Of a stretch of DNA of 64,000 nucleotides, positions 24,706-37,108 are shown in pieces; the first letter of the stretch is position 1, and every line of letters begins with the position of its first letter. The notes under the pieces were generated by a model that was given only the letters and a program-made list of their open reading frames with translations, was not told the origin of the DNA and did no database searches. The translations under genes and the position numbers were made by a program. The stretch is from Nissolia schottii. Lineage: Eukaryota; Streptophyta; Magnoliopsida; Fabales; Fabaceae. Location: assembly GCA_003254905.1 (NCBI GenBank), contig QANU01011218.1, positions 26,433 through 90,432 of the forward strand. The letters are read 5' to 3'.

Positions 24706-24901
24706 ATGTGCACTTATCAAAATTTCAATATATCTCATTAATTTTATTTTCAAATTTTCACAAGTATGCATATACAAGTGAAATGTATTCCATTGAATAA
24801 AAGATGTGCACTTATCAAAATTTCAATATATCTCGTTAATTTTATTTTCAAATTTTCACAAGTATGCATATACGGGTAAAATGTATTCCATTGAATAAAA
24901 G
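24706..24901. repeat. 98-bp tandem duplication
   Basis: Units 24706-24803 and 24804-24901 begin ATGTGCACTTATCAA and differ by only a handful of substitutions (for example CATTAAT/CGTTAAT and ACAAGTG/ACGGGTA). It lies about 0.8 kb upstream of the DUF1517 gene. Confidence 0.9.
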
Positions 24902-25690
24902 AAAAGAAAGATGAGTAACATGATTAGTTAACCATAAAAGTAGATCTCTTGAGCATTTCTCTTTTATCCAAATACCAAGATGAACCAAACCCAAAGCCAT
25001 GCCCCCTGCTGCCCAATCCATCCCCACGGCCCACCCCAAGCCAAAAAGCCCACTATCTCCTTCCTTTCCCTGACCCAAAAAAATATGTACTCTTCTTCCA
25101 TTCTTCGCCACTAAGAAAACAAGCTGATGCATGGCGGCAACACCGAACCAGATTGTTACCAAGCAAACATGAGTCTTCTCTCAAAAATTTCCTGCTTCTT
25201 CTCTCCCAGCGCTCCACACAGATCTCATCTAAGGTTCCATTTTCTTCTTCCCCTTTCAATCTCTCTCTCTATTCTTCTTCACAGGGTTGCAAGTTTCCGC
25301 AATTAATTAATGGTTTGTTAGGGAAGAAATTTGTGATCCTCAATCACCTGAGACATTCCGATCTCCACGAAATCCGTGACATTCTTTTTCTTCAACAAAA
25401 AAAATAATTACGCATTGGAAAGTGGATACCAAATTTTCTCTCACCATCACAAATCTTATTCCCTCTTTGCACCAATCTAAACTGTGATGATGATTTTATT
25501 GCAAAATTTGCTGAACTAACACAACGCAGAACGTTAATTTCTTCTCCTCGAGGAAAATTTTGAGTTGGAATGCAACACTTGGTTCTGCATGGTATCGAAT
25601 TATGTGAATCTCGTTTCTGATTTTCTCATCTCTATTTCAGTTGCGTAATACTGTTTCTGTAACTCTGGTATTCGGCAAATTATTGTGCAA

Positions 25691-28600
25691 ATGGCTTTGT
25701 CGAGAAGAGGTGGTGCCATGGCTTTGTTGCTTCTTGGTGTTTTACTCATCATTTGCAGCCTCAATTCGGCTTCGGCCTCGTCTTCCGGAGGCGTTATGGG
25801 AGGGAGCTTCTTCGATTCGGATTCTTCGTCCTCTGAAAAGACATTCCCAAGTGATCATTGGGGGCAAGCAACGGTGCGGCGTGAACGTGAGCATGGACAT
25901 GAACGTGATTCTGATGGCACTGAACATGCAAGTCACGGTGGAGTGCACATCTTGTTTCTGATCTTCATGTTTGGTTTGTTCTTGGTTGGATTCTGTAGAA
26001 AAGATAACAATGGAAATGCAATTACTGTGATCAAGCTTCAGGTATGGTAACATTTGTCATTATGCTTGCTCTTCAACTTCTTGCAGAGAAGCAGTATCAT
26101 TTGTTATGTGTTATGTGTGGAGTATACACAAGGAGAAGATATACTTTCCATTATAAGGGGAGATATTATTGTAAGATAAAGTTCTTATTTTGTGTTATCG
26201 GAAATGTAACATCTCAGTTTTGACATGTTATAAAAGGATCCTCATTATTTAAACATCAGAATAATGAGACTCAGGGAAATACCATTAAATAATATAGAGT
26301 AATAGTTATTTGTTATTTCAAGAACACTTGCAAACAGTTTGTTAGTTTTAGTTGATGATATTTTGCCATGCCTTAATTTAAGGTTGCAATGTTGGGTGGG
26401 AAAGGAAAGTCAATACAAAGGGATCTAACTAGGATTGCAGAAGCTGCAGATACTTCCTCTCCGGAAGGTGTTAGCCACCTATTGACAGGTATATGTCAGG
26501 AAATTTCTTGTAATTTTTACTTTCTAACGATCAAGTGGGTCTTGTGATATATTGCTGGTATGGTTTTGTTGAACATGTGACAACATGAATGGGTACTACT
26601 ATGTTAGTACTTACTTGTACTTAATACACTTCCACTCATATCTCAATACTTTTCACCGTTTAATTTATAATAGGATAATAGGATTCACTTTGTTGTCTAC
26701 ATATCCATACTTTGATTTAACCATAAAAGGAAATATGAGAAACACATTTCTTAAAAGGATGTGTTGCTAGCACTTTTTTATAATTTTTTTAAATCAATTA
26801 ACTTAAGCTGTATATCTATTGACAGGTAATGTTTCAGTTGTGATTTTTTCTTTCGTTGGCAAGTATCACTTGGGGGTCAAGTGGCATATTTATTTTATTG
26901 TTTTTTTTTTTGGGAATGTGAACTTGAGTTTATGGTTAGGTAAAGGAGATCACGGTTACTATTTGTAGCTGACACACCTTCGTGAGTAATATTATTTTGG
27001 ACATGTTTCTTTTGGTTAAGATATTTCTTTTGTGCTGCCAGCCTAGGAAATTTAATGTTAAGATATTCAGCTAACATTACCTATTCATTATTCATATACT
27101 AGTGTGACTTGCTTGCAAAGCAAATGTTTCAGATATGCAAACTCTTCGGCAAATGCAAATAAAACAAATCCACTTGCAAAAATATAAAACAATTTTTTTT
27201 TTGAGAGAGATGTGATAGCAGATGCAATTATCAAATAAAGTAAGAATCTGAAGTGGATAGTGGAGGAGTGGCAAAAGAAATTTTTTAAAACTAATTATAG
27301 ATAAGGGTAAAATTGGTATGTAAAGTTGTACACCAAATACTAGTTATTTTCTTGTATCTCCTTTATAATAGTGTATATGCAAGGCATTCTGATATTGATG
27401 CACTTCTTAATGCACTCTAATTTCCACTTACAGAGACAATTCTGGCTTTGCATCAGCATCTTGGTTACTGTGTTGCAGGATATTCATCTGTAAGCACATT
27501 TCTTATCCCATGTCCAAATTTCAGTTTCTGGGTGAATGAATTCATTAGCATGTACCTAATTTTAGTTAAATAAATAACTGTAACTGTGAAGACTGAAGAG
27601 GTTGTGATTTATCTACAATGTTTTGCAGGTGGGTCTTAAGCAGAATAAGGAGGATGGAGAGAGATGCTATAATCAACAATCAAAGGAGGAGAGGACGAAA
27701 TTTGATGAAGAGACATTAGTTAATTTGAATAGGGAAGGAAAGGTTACTACCAGAAGCCAGAGTGCTAATGTGTGTAGCAATGATTACACAATGGTATGAA
27801 CCAATTATTAAAGAACGATGTTATTCCTACTTATTCGGTGTAGGACACTCTGCCGACTCACAACACATTCATCATTAGATGAGATTTCATTAAAGTGTAG
27901 GCCTTATTAGAATCTCATCCAATAATAGGTAGGGTGTGAGTCGGCACGGATTCTCACATCAAATGAGTACATATAACATAACTTATTATTGAAAGAATTG
28001 TCATATCATGAGCTTTGTCAAAATTCAATTGCCAAAATGACGTGACATGCTGATTGATCCTTATACGAATATGTGAAGTGACTTATATCAGTTTGTTTTG
28101 TAAATATCACCATGATTTTTGTCAAAGATTCTAACAATTATTTCCTTATTGCATAACATTGTTTTTATTGAAATCCTTTTCTAAAATGTGATTCAATTTC
28201 TTGGATTCTGGTGCAAAACATTTATTTTTTTTATCCACCTTGAAAATGTTCTTCTCGAATTCAATTTCTGCAATTGGGCTATAGTTCATTTGTAATTTAG
28301 CATCTAATATCAGCTATATAGCTATAATTTAACCAATTAATATTGCCACTCGCAGTTGGATGTGAAGAAGAAGAGTAAAGAGGAAGGGAAGAGATTTGAA
28401 GAAGAGAAACTTCTCAATGGATTTGGCAATGAGTACATAGTGGTATGGTGTGATCTCTTTATTATGCATAGCATAGGTTTCTAAAAATTGCTTGAATTTG
28501 TGTACCAGCACAAAGTTTAATTAATATAATTCCTAATTTAAGCAGTCTAAAATTTCATGCCTATCACTTTGATTTGTGGAATTTTGATATCATCTGACAA

Positions 28601-30672
28601 TGGGGTGCCACAAGTGGGAGATTTAACAATGGATGTGCCAATTCAGGTTGGTATTTTGAAATATTATCAAGATAAAAATTGTTCCTTACTTAACTAAATG
28701 TAACATTTAGAGAGCCTGATTATCCATGCAATTTTTTTCTTTTTGAGATTAATAGGTTTAGCATTCATTTCCTACTCTAGGTACCCGTATAAACTTCGTC
28801 TATGATGACCTTGTCTTTTAAGTGGGAAAGTAAAAAGTATTGCTCATTTTAATAAAATGTGATGTAATCTTTACTCACTAAATGACCTAAATTTAGATAT
28901 TTCTTCACTTTTTTTTTTATCTTAGAAAAAAACTCATTTTAAAGATTCCTTCCCTTTCTTATTTTTAGAACAAACTCATTTTAGAGTAATATTTCTTTTT
29001 TGTTTTTTTCCCCTTCTAAGAGCTCATTATTGCCATGCATGTCATGTGAACGTATCCACAATTGAAGGAGGTAGGTTCCTTGCTTACTTTATGGGTTTCC
29101 CTCAGCCATTTACAGAAACACTAACAAGAGAGGCACATGCACGGTCCAATCCAAATTATCCAATTGCCCTGTCAGGCACATAACTGAAGTTTGCATTGTG
29201 CAATTTGAATCCATATCATAGCTTCCAAGAAGCAATTTTGTCAAAAGGGGAACACAATTAGGTCTTAGGTTCTTCATGGCTTGTCACTTGTAATTTATGA
29301 AGCACACACATCTCTACAACGGTTTGTCCGCACTCTTGATATGTGTTGGTGTATATGTGTTGGTGTCCGACACTCAAGGACACGTGTTGGATATGTGTTA
29401 GGTATATGTGTCTGAATAAATATAACTTTTTTATGCTCAAACACTGGACATATGCAAGACACAACAAGGACAGTTTGTACACATCTTTATTTAGAAATAG
29501 CAAGAACCAATGCATATGAGATTTATTTAGAGTTCTCCATATATTTTTTAAAAATTAAAATTTGTATATATTTTAAGTGCTTCTTATATTCCATTTATTT
29601 AGAGTGCTCTATATATTTACATGCATACCGCAATAATTACCTATAATTGCATGACTATACCTTGTTTCATACAATGCCGATCTATCCTAGGTTCAAAAGA
29701 ACATTTTCCTGAACATGTGACATTTTTCTTTTATGTACTTATTACGCCAGATAACAATATTGGTAGCTGCTAAAGGAGCACATAAGCTTCCAAGTATAGA
29801 AGGAGCTGAAGATTTGAAGAGAGCCTTGCAAAAGCTTAGATCACTTCTTTCAAGCAATTTATTAGTAAGATCAAAGACATTCTGTTCATCCACTTTTATA
29901 ATTAAAATTATGGGCAAACGTATATTTGGGTCTCCAAAAGTTGTGTGACATCAATTTAATTCCTAAAAGATTTTCTTTATATATTTAATAGGCTCCTGAA
30001 AATTGAAATGTGACATTATATTGGTCCTTGAAAGTGATTTGATATCAAATAGATCCCTCAAAGTTAAAATGTCACTAATTTAGTCCTTCAAAAAGTTATA
30101 TGACATCAAATAGTTCCTTGAAAACTTGGTAGTTTTGTTTTCATTTTGAAAGCATGAAATAGATTAAAAACATTAAATAAAAACAGAAACTAAACATGGG
30201 ATCAAAATAGTAATTTTGAAGGACTAAAGTGATGTCACATTTTAACTTTTATGAATTTATTTGATGCAAAAAAAAAAAAACCCTCAAGGAGCAACGTGAT
30301 GTTGCATTTTAACAGTGTGTTTGGCTTTTCGTTTGAAGTCATTAGAATTAATTTTGATAGGTTAAAAGTGAGTATTTTTTGACTTCTCTAACCAATCAGA
30401 ATTGATTTTGGCACTCTCGCTCCAAGAATCCAATCACACACTCTTTCAAGGACTTACTTAATGTTAAAAGTCTTTTAGATGCACGTTTACTCTAAAATTA
30501 TGTCATCAATTTCTTCAACAATATCACTAGAGGCTTGAATTTCTGCCAGGCTGGTGAGGTGTTATGGACCCCACAAAAAGAGGATGACACTATTTCAGAA
30601 CGGGAGCTACTTGAAGATTACCCTCAATTAGCAAAGAACATGGAAAGCTTTCTTGTTAAGAAACATGAATAA
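25691..30672 (+). CDS. DUF1517 family membrane protein
   Basis: Seven exons: 25691-26041, 26383-26488, 27434-27489, 27629-27793, 28356-28442, 29751-29864, 30550-30672, all GT/AG with matching phases, giving 333 residues. The ATG at 25691 is used. An N-terminal hydrophobic segment (MALLLLGVLLIICSL) acts as signal or anchor, followed by a Gly/Ser-rich GGVMGGSFF motif and a His/Glu-rich stretch. A transmembrane helix lies at about 95-110 (ILFLIFMFGLFLVGF). The DUF1517 core follows: AMLGGKGKSIQRDL, ALHQHLGYCVAGYSS, KFDEETLVN, NEYIV, ITILVAAKGAHKLP, EVLWTPQ and the final ELLEDYP. The family includes the chloroplast protein FLAP1, but this one has an ER-type N-terminus and I cannot assign a role. 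Exon 5 looks like a partial duplicate of the end of exon 4 and is in-frame skippable. Confidence 0.88.
29915..30320. mobile_element. Foldback/MULE-like repeat in DUF1517 intron 6
   Basis: Several copies of a motif like GTCCTTGAAA...TTAAAATGTCAC occur in one orientation on the left and the reverse on the right (GACTAAAGTGATGTCACATT), giving an inverted-repeat structure. It resembles common legume Mutator-derived repeats. Boundaries are approximate. Confidence 0.4.
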
Positions 30673-31619
30673 AAACAAGAGAAGTAATTTCTATTCATTG
30701 AATTTTACACCGTCATTCAAGTATGCGCATGTGGTGCCATATAAACAACGGTGATTGATTCTTACTTCTCCTATATATATTAAAAGTCTTTCATATAGCA
30801 ACATATGATTGGATGAGTAGGACATAAAAATTAGTCTCATAATGCAAACAATTTCATTCTTGTATCTAGATATTATATATATAAATTCAAATGTTGTAAT
30901 TATAGTTCAAATAAGTGTTGATTTATGTTATATAAGTGGAATTAATATTTTGCTATCGCATAGATTCATTTTCAGTTAAAATTGAATGAAACACTTGCAT
31001 AATTAAAATTCATACTAATTTAAATCACAACCACCAAGTGAAGATATTGGTATAATCCATGTACAAATCACATTTTTCCAAAATCAAACGGCATATATGT
31101 GCATCTATTCATTTTTAATCTCGGTTTGCACATTAAAATGGGGTTTAAATACTCCATTTATTTATCCGAGATGATGTATGACACAAGACGAAACTGTACC
31201 AATCATATAAATGTATATATGGACGAAGAATCACGTTATTATGACAATCATATTTATAAGGTTTCTCCTTTGGAACTCATTCAATTTGATAGATATTAAT
31301 AATTTGTCTACATGTCACCAAATGGTTGGTTAATAAATTTAAATAATTTAATTTTAAAAAATTAAATAAGAATAATTTCCAATGCATCTAATAGGGTTTA
31401 TGACCAACGTACCAGAGCAATCTCCCAATTTATAAAGATATAAGGTTTTTACACCTTTATTACTAGCTGTCCAAAATAGTTATTAGGGTAAAAATGTAAA
31501 CAAATGGAAAGAAGTCGAGCAGAAATCACGGTTGGTGCAAACACAATTTGAGGATTTTTTACTTATTTATCGGGACAAAACGGTTATATTCCCATAGTAT
31601 GATGTATGAAAAAATATTA

Positions 31620-31925
31620 CGGATGTATGGTTACTTTTTCTGAAATCGCCACTTACTGTGTCGATTTCAAAGATCCGAAAAATTTATTTATTTATTTATT
31701 TTTTTGTCTGAAATCGCCACAGTGTGTGGCGATTTTAGACTTTCCAAAACTTTTTTTTCCCCTCAATCTGAAATCGCCCAGCTCCACCCCGATTTCAGAC
31801 TGTTTTTTTTTTCCTTTTTTTCTTTTCCAAATAATCCTAAAATCACCACAGTGCCCCCATATTTTCGTAAATTCTTCCCACGGCCCATAATTTGGGAATT
31901 TGCCACTTCAAAACCCACCCATATG
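31620..31925. mobile_element. Foldback element, TCTGAAATCGCC family, diverged copy
   Basis: Repeated inverted units of CTGAAATCGCCAC and GTGGCGATTTTAGA occur at 31648, 31710 and 31769. Flanking sequence (CCCATAATTTGGGAATTTG ... CTTCAAAACC) matches the better preserved copy at 60327-60665. Limits are approximate. Confidence 0.6.
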
Positions 31926-32187
31926 TATAAACCCCACAATTTGAACCAGCATAAGTTAAAAAAACGTGTCATTGATCATTATTATTTATTTGTCGCATTT
32001 ATAGATTTAAAAGATTATTTATTTATCGCATTTATAAGTTAAAAAAACTTTAGTGTCATAGTTCCGCTTGGTTGATAGAAGTGGTTTAACACTTGTTTTT
32101 TTTTAAGGTCTTTGAGTTTGAATGTTATGGATAAAAAAAAAACTAACACGAGAAGCAAGGTAATTAAAAGTTGGCTTTAAAATTTAA

Positions 32188-32545
32188 GGGTTCGTTTGAC
32201 ATGCCAGGTAAGATAAGGGCGTTTATGATAAAGGCTAATAGGATAAAGATAGATAGAATAAGATCTGATTAAATTTTAATACAATGTTTATGATGATATA
32301 GGATAAAGACAGATAGAATAAGTAAGTTGTTGTTGTTGTTATTATTATTATTATTATCCATCACACGTTCATCAAGTCTAATCTCATCTCCATAGACTAT
32401 ATTAGCATATCCGTCAAATTGATGGATATAGAGTCTTTAATGGATTAGCTTATTCAATCCGGTGTGTGCGCCAAAACTAGACAAAGCAATAGTAGACTGG
32501 ATAAGTTTATCCAATCTTGCCTAATCTGGTGTGCCAAATGGGCCT
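32188..32545. mobile_element. Tourist/PIF-Harbinger-like MITE
   Basis: About 358 bp. The left end GGGTTCGTTTGACATGCCAG and the right end read inward, AGGCCCATTTGGCACACCAG, are inverted repeats (about 14 of 20). A TAA lies at or next to both ends, as for PIF/Harbinger duplications, although the exact edge is ambiguous by one base. A TTG/TTA trinucleotide run lies at about 32326-32356. Confidence 0.6.
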
Positions 32546-33379
32546 AAAAGTAATAACTTTTATGCTTTTGATGTCTTAAAATGCTTTGGATGCTTCTCAA
32601 AAGTAAAGCGAAGAAAAAATGATATGTTTTACACTTGAAAGCCATAAAAGCCTTAAAAACTCGCTTTTGTTCATAAAAGCAAAGATTTTATGTTTGTACT
32701 CAACATGAGCTATAAAATGAGCATTCCTTTTACATTTTTTTGTTGACTCATGAATTGAGTCAATTTTATGGTGAAATCCCAACTAAAATAGCGATTTTTG
32801 TTACTCTCCACTATCAATTTTAAGTTTTAAAGCGAGCTTTTAACTACCTTTTGCTCTTCACTCACTCATATCGCTACCCTTTATTCGTCGCATCATGTCA
32901 TTTCAGAGAGAAGTTGCATCATATTGTGCTAGAGAGGAGCATTACGTCACATCGAAAACTTCATCGCTTCTTCAACCTTCAACCAAGTAATCCATCTAAC
33001 CTAGTCTTTTGATTAGTATGCTAACTATAAAAATGACTTCTTTCTTTTACTTATAAATTGTGACCATATTATGTAATGAAATTTATGTGATTTTAAGTCT
33101 AAAAAATTACTTAAATATTTATATATTAATACAAATAAGTTCTTGTATTATTTTAAAACTATTTCCTTTACAATAAGTAACATCTACACTTTTACAATTC
33201 GCCTTTACAAAGTCTCAAACATTTTTAGGTGAACTCTCGCTTTTGATAACTTGGGCTAGAAGAGCTTTTATAAAAATGATGACTTGATTCGAGTTAGATT
33301 AGACGAAGCCTAGTGGGCTCAACAAAGTGCCTATATTTGTGTTGATTGGTTCTCCACTCATCCATGTCTCTTAATCCAT

Positions 33380-35330
33380 TACTAGAAAAATGTCATATAT
33401 TGACAGATTTAATTTAAGATTTTGTTAAAATACTAATAGATTTTAAAGTTTTCGGCAAATTTTGTGTCAAAAAATATTCGAAGGTATTTAACTTGTTGGT
33501 AACTTTTTACCGTCAGATTATGTATCCGTCGATTGCTTGGTAACACGTCACATAAATAATGCATTTGAAAACTATTACTGACAGATATATCTGCCAATAA
33601 ATAGTTGTAATATAAAAATGTTATTTACGTAGCAGCAGATATATCTGTCAGAAAAGTATAAAATTAAAAAAAAAACCATAATAGTAAATAACATAATTAA
33701 AACTAAAATTTAATATTCATTACATTTAAAAAATATTTTTTCCAAAAAAAAATCAAAAGTGGTTGCCACTGTGGTGAGGTGGCCTATGAGTTATTTGGGG
33801 CTCATTGAATCGTCGCCATTGTCCATGTCATGGTTGCTAGGGCCAAGCGTGTTGGGAATATGCTTGTCGTCATCCTCTAAGTTGTCAAAGAAGGAAAGGT
33901 CGAGTGCTTGTGATGATCTATCTGCTTGCAGATGTGACCACATGAGGGAGAGAAAGAAGCAATCTTTTACTTCATTTTCATTCTTTCCTTCTTCCGTTGT
34001 GTCTCTATTTCTTCCTGATGGCAAGTTACCTCCTCCTACAGTTGCATGGCCTTCGTGTGGAGTTTAGCATTGAGCCCATAAACAACGCGACGAATGTCAT
34101 AATTAGTGGACACGACAAATCCAAAATCGGTGCCTACATCACAAGCAGTTGGTTGTTCTCTCCCTTTCCCTCTCCTAGTCGTCTTTAGGAGAACTAACCC
34201 TTAACCATATGTGCAGTTTCTATTTGTACCGCCAGTGACCTCCAACCATAAAGCATCCTCATCAATTTCTAGGACTTCGTCAGCTCCACCTTCATCCTCG
34301 CAAAGGCTTTGAGGGCGTTCCGATATAGCCTCATTCAGTCTATGATCATATGTCGCCTATAAGTAAAATAACCAAAATTCACAAAGTTAGCAACGCAATT
34401 TAATTAATAATATTTATGTAATGAAGTAATTAATTATTGAGTAAATTAATATTTACAGTCATGTTCTTAGACCACGAGTTGTTCCAAACAATCTTCTCAC
34501 CCCTCTCATCCTTCTTTAGGTGGGTATATTGAAAGACCTCCGACTCAAAGGGAGGTTTGCCAAACTCTCGAGTGTGCATTTCATTAATATGTGTGTGTGT
34601 CTATATATATATATATTATTCGTAAACCGAATTAATCTGAATAAATTAAACTAAATAATTAAATTAACAAATTAAAAATATTATCATTCTTTGCTTCGTG
34701 GAGTGTAAGGTAACAGATCCACCAGTGTGCATCAACCCCTCCCCCCTTGTTGAATTTTTGGAAGCCTTGATCTTCTCAGATTTGTCTTTAAACTTTTTAA
34801 TGACCCAAATTTGGCGTAGCTCATTGAGGCGCTCTTGAGTCATCCAAGGGAGGGAGGTTTTATCCGTCCCATCCTTGATCTTTTTGTATATTGTTGCAGC
34901 CAGGCTATGTACATTTCCTTATCATCTTCATTAAAGATAAAGTGCTTCTACACATACAATTAATTAAATATATACACATCAAATTCTACACAACAATTAT
35001 ACACAATATCGTAGTCTTAATTGAACACTCTAAATTGATGTAATGATATATACCTTTCAATTGTCATACATACATCTCTTTTTCTCATTGGCAATAATTG
35101 TCCAATAAGGCGCGTGACGATTGTATTACCGTTTAATCATCTCGGTCATCTTGGTTCTTCTACTTCCTATATATGGATATCATCTAAATACAATACAAAA
35201 ACATATATCGATTAATCAATATTAATAAAAATAAATCAATCACTAATTAAATAATTATGCTAACACTTACCCAGTACTAGCTAGAGAGGTCTAGCATGAT
35301 CCTTTCTTGAGGGTCTTTGGAACATTATAA
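33380..35330 (-). mobile_element. CACTA (En/Spm) transposon remnant with Ptta-type protein pieces
   Basis: Minus-strand pieces resemble the plant transposase Ptta/En/Spm family. 34900-34690 reads DKTSLPWMTQERLNELRQ ... EGLMHTGGSVTLHEAK. 34590-34460 reads HTREFGKPPFESEVFQYTH ... WNNSWSKN. 34370-34200 ends DALWLEVTGG. At 33383 the sequence ACTAGAAAAATGTCATA resembles a CACTA terminus, and nearby CTGACAGATATATCTG palindromes look like subterminal repeats. Introns, frameshifts or decay separate the pieces; the far end was not found. Confidence 0.6.
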
Positions 35331-37108
35331 TTATAATTAATTGCGCGCGCATATATATATAAAAGATAAGAGTACAACTGTAATTATTAACAAAAAAAAT
35401 AGAGCACAGCTGTAATTTTGATAAATGATAATGTATATGTTTGGGAGAGTACAGCTGTTAAAACTACAGGTCTACAGCTGTTAAAACTACCATCTTTTTT
35501 TATACAACCAAAAAGAAGTTAAAACTACTATCTTAATACAAGATTTGTATTTACCAAAAAAATACAAGATTTGTTTGCAATTTTAATCTTAGTATTTCTA
35601 CGTGGGTTGAACATATTAGGAAGAAAAAGAAAGAATCAACAACTGGCAGAAGAAAAATCCAGCCATAATAGCCTAAATACGGCTATAGTTGAGTTTTAAA
35701 ATATTATGATAACCTTTTTTTTTATCAAAAAAAAGTATAATTGAAATATTTTAGCAATTTGATTTTATCTTTAATCACCACTGTTCATTTGACTTTGACT
35801 CACCTATTAAATATATTGAACCAATCATGTGTTATTTGAGTTAAATAAGGGTTTTTTTTTTCCGTGATCAATCGCGAATTTTGATTTTATATTTTACAAC
35901 ATTTATTTTGTTTGAGTTTTTGATAACTTTTTTTTAGTTTTAATTCCTAACATTAAGTTAGACTGTTAAAAAATAATGTAATAGATAAAAGTTAAGTTGT
36001 CTAATCAGTTTAAATCATGGATCCACATTTAATTTGACCATGTTTAACCAAATTATAATAGAAACACCTAATTTATATGTTATATTTTAACGGTCCAACT
36101 TAGTATTAGGAACTAAAATAAAAAAAATTAATCGAGAACTAAAACCAAAATTTTGTTTTAACAATACAAAATCAAAATTTGTGATTTATTAAAGATAAAA
36201 GCTTATTTAATCCTTTTTATTTTTTATTTTTAAATATACATGTTTAGATTTATCGGGGGCAAAAATGAAATGCGAAAGACACAATTAAAATTCTAAGTAA
36301 TGATTAATATGAGATTAAGTATGATAACTGTTTATCTAATTATACGTCGTTAAATGTACAACTATTGAGATAGTGAGTAGTCAAACTCTTAACTCTTATG
36401 CTGAAGTGATTATACATAATTACATTTTACATAATTACATTTTTTATATTAAAAAGACATCAAGATCAAAGGCAATTAATATATGCAAAGAACGTAACCG
36501 TACTACAAAAATGATTTGAATGGAGACATTTATTATTTAAATCATTATAACTTCTTCTTATAATTGGCATTTATTAGTATTTATAAGTAATGTCTCAAGT
36601 TTGAATTTTGTGGATAAAAAATCTAAAAAAATGATAGGTGTGCATTAAAAAATTGTATTGTCACCAAGTATGTTATACGCACATTTAATATATTTTGTAT
36701 CTCACACCCCAAAATGGAAAAATGGAAAAACTGAATTCTCACACGACTTGCACTCACACCGTTTTCACACGCTCAAATGCAGCCACAAAACCCTCAGCTC
36801 CAGCACAACAGAACGATTTCTCACGTAGCTCTCGTCGATTCTTAGGCAGTCATCTTCTTCCTCTTCATCATCATTTTTCGTTTTCTGTAAAATCATCATC
36901 ATTATTTCTTCTGCCAATTTCTTTCCATTCCTAATTCATCATTTGAGATCCAAATCCATCCATGGATTTTCCTAATCAAATCGAGGGAACGAATAAGGTA
37001 TAATTCATTAAAAGTTTCTTCAAACAAACTCCAAATTATATGAATGATTGTCATATTTTGTTAGAAATTGTTCACAGATTAGTTTGCGTTAATTGTGTTA
37101 TATGTTTG

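Larger units (their letters stand above)
22855..25690. other. Divergent intergenic region
   Basis: Shared upstream region of the small membrane protein gene (minus) and the DUF1517 gene (plus). It contains the repeats listed separately. The stretch 24950-25690 is C/T-rich and probably holds the DUF1517 promoter and 5' UTR. Open frames there show no domain. Confidence 0.5.
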
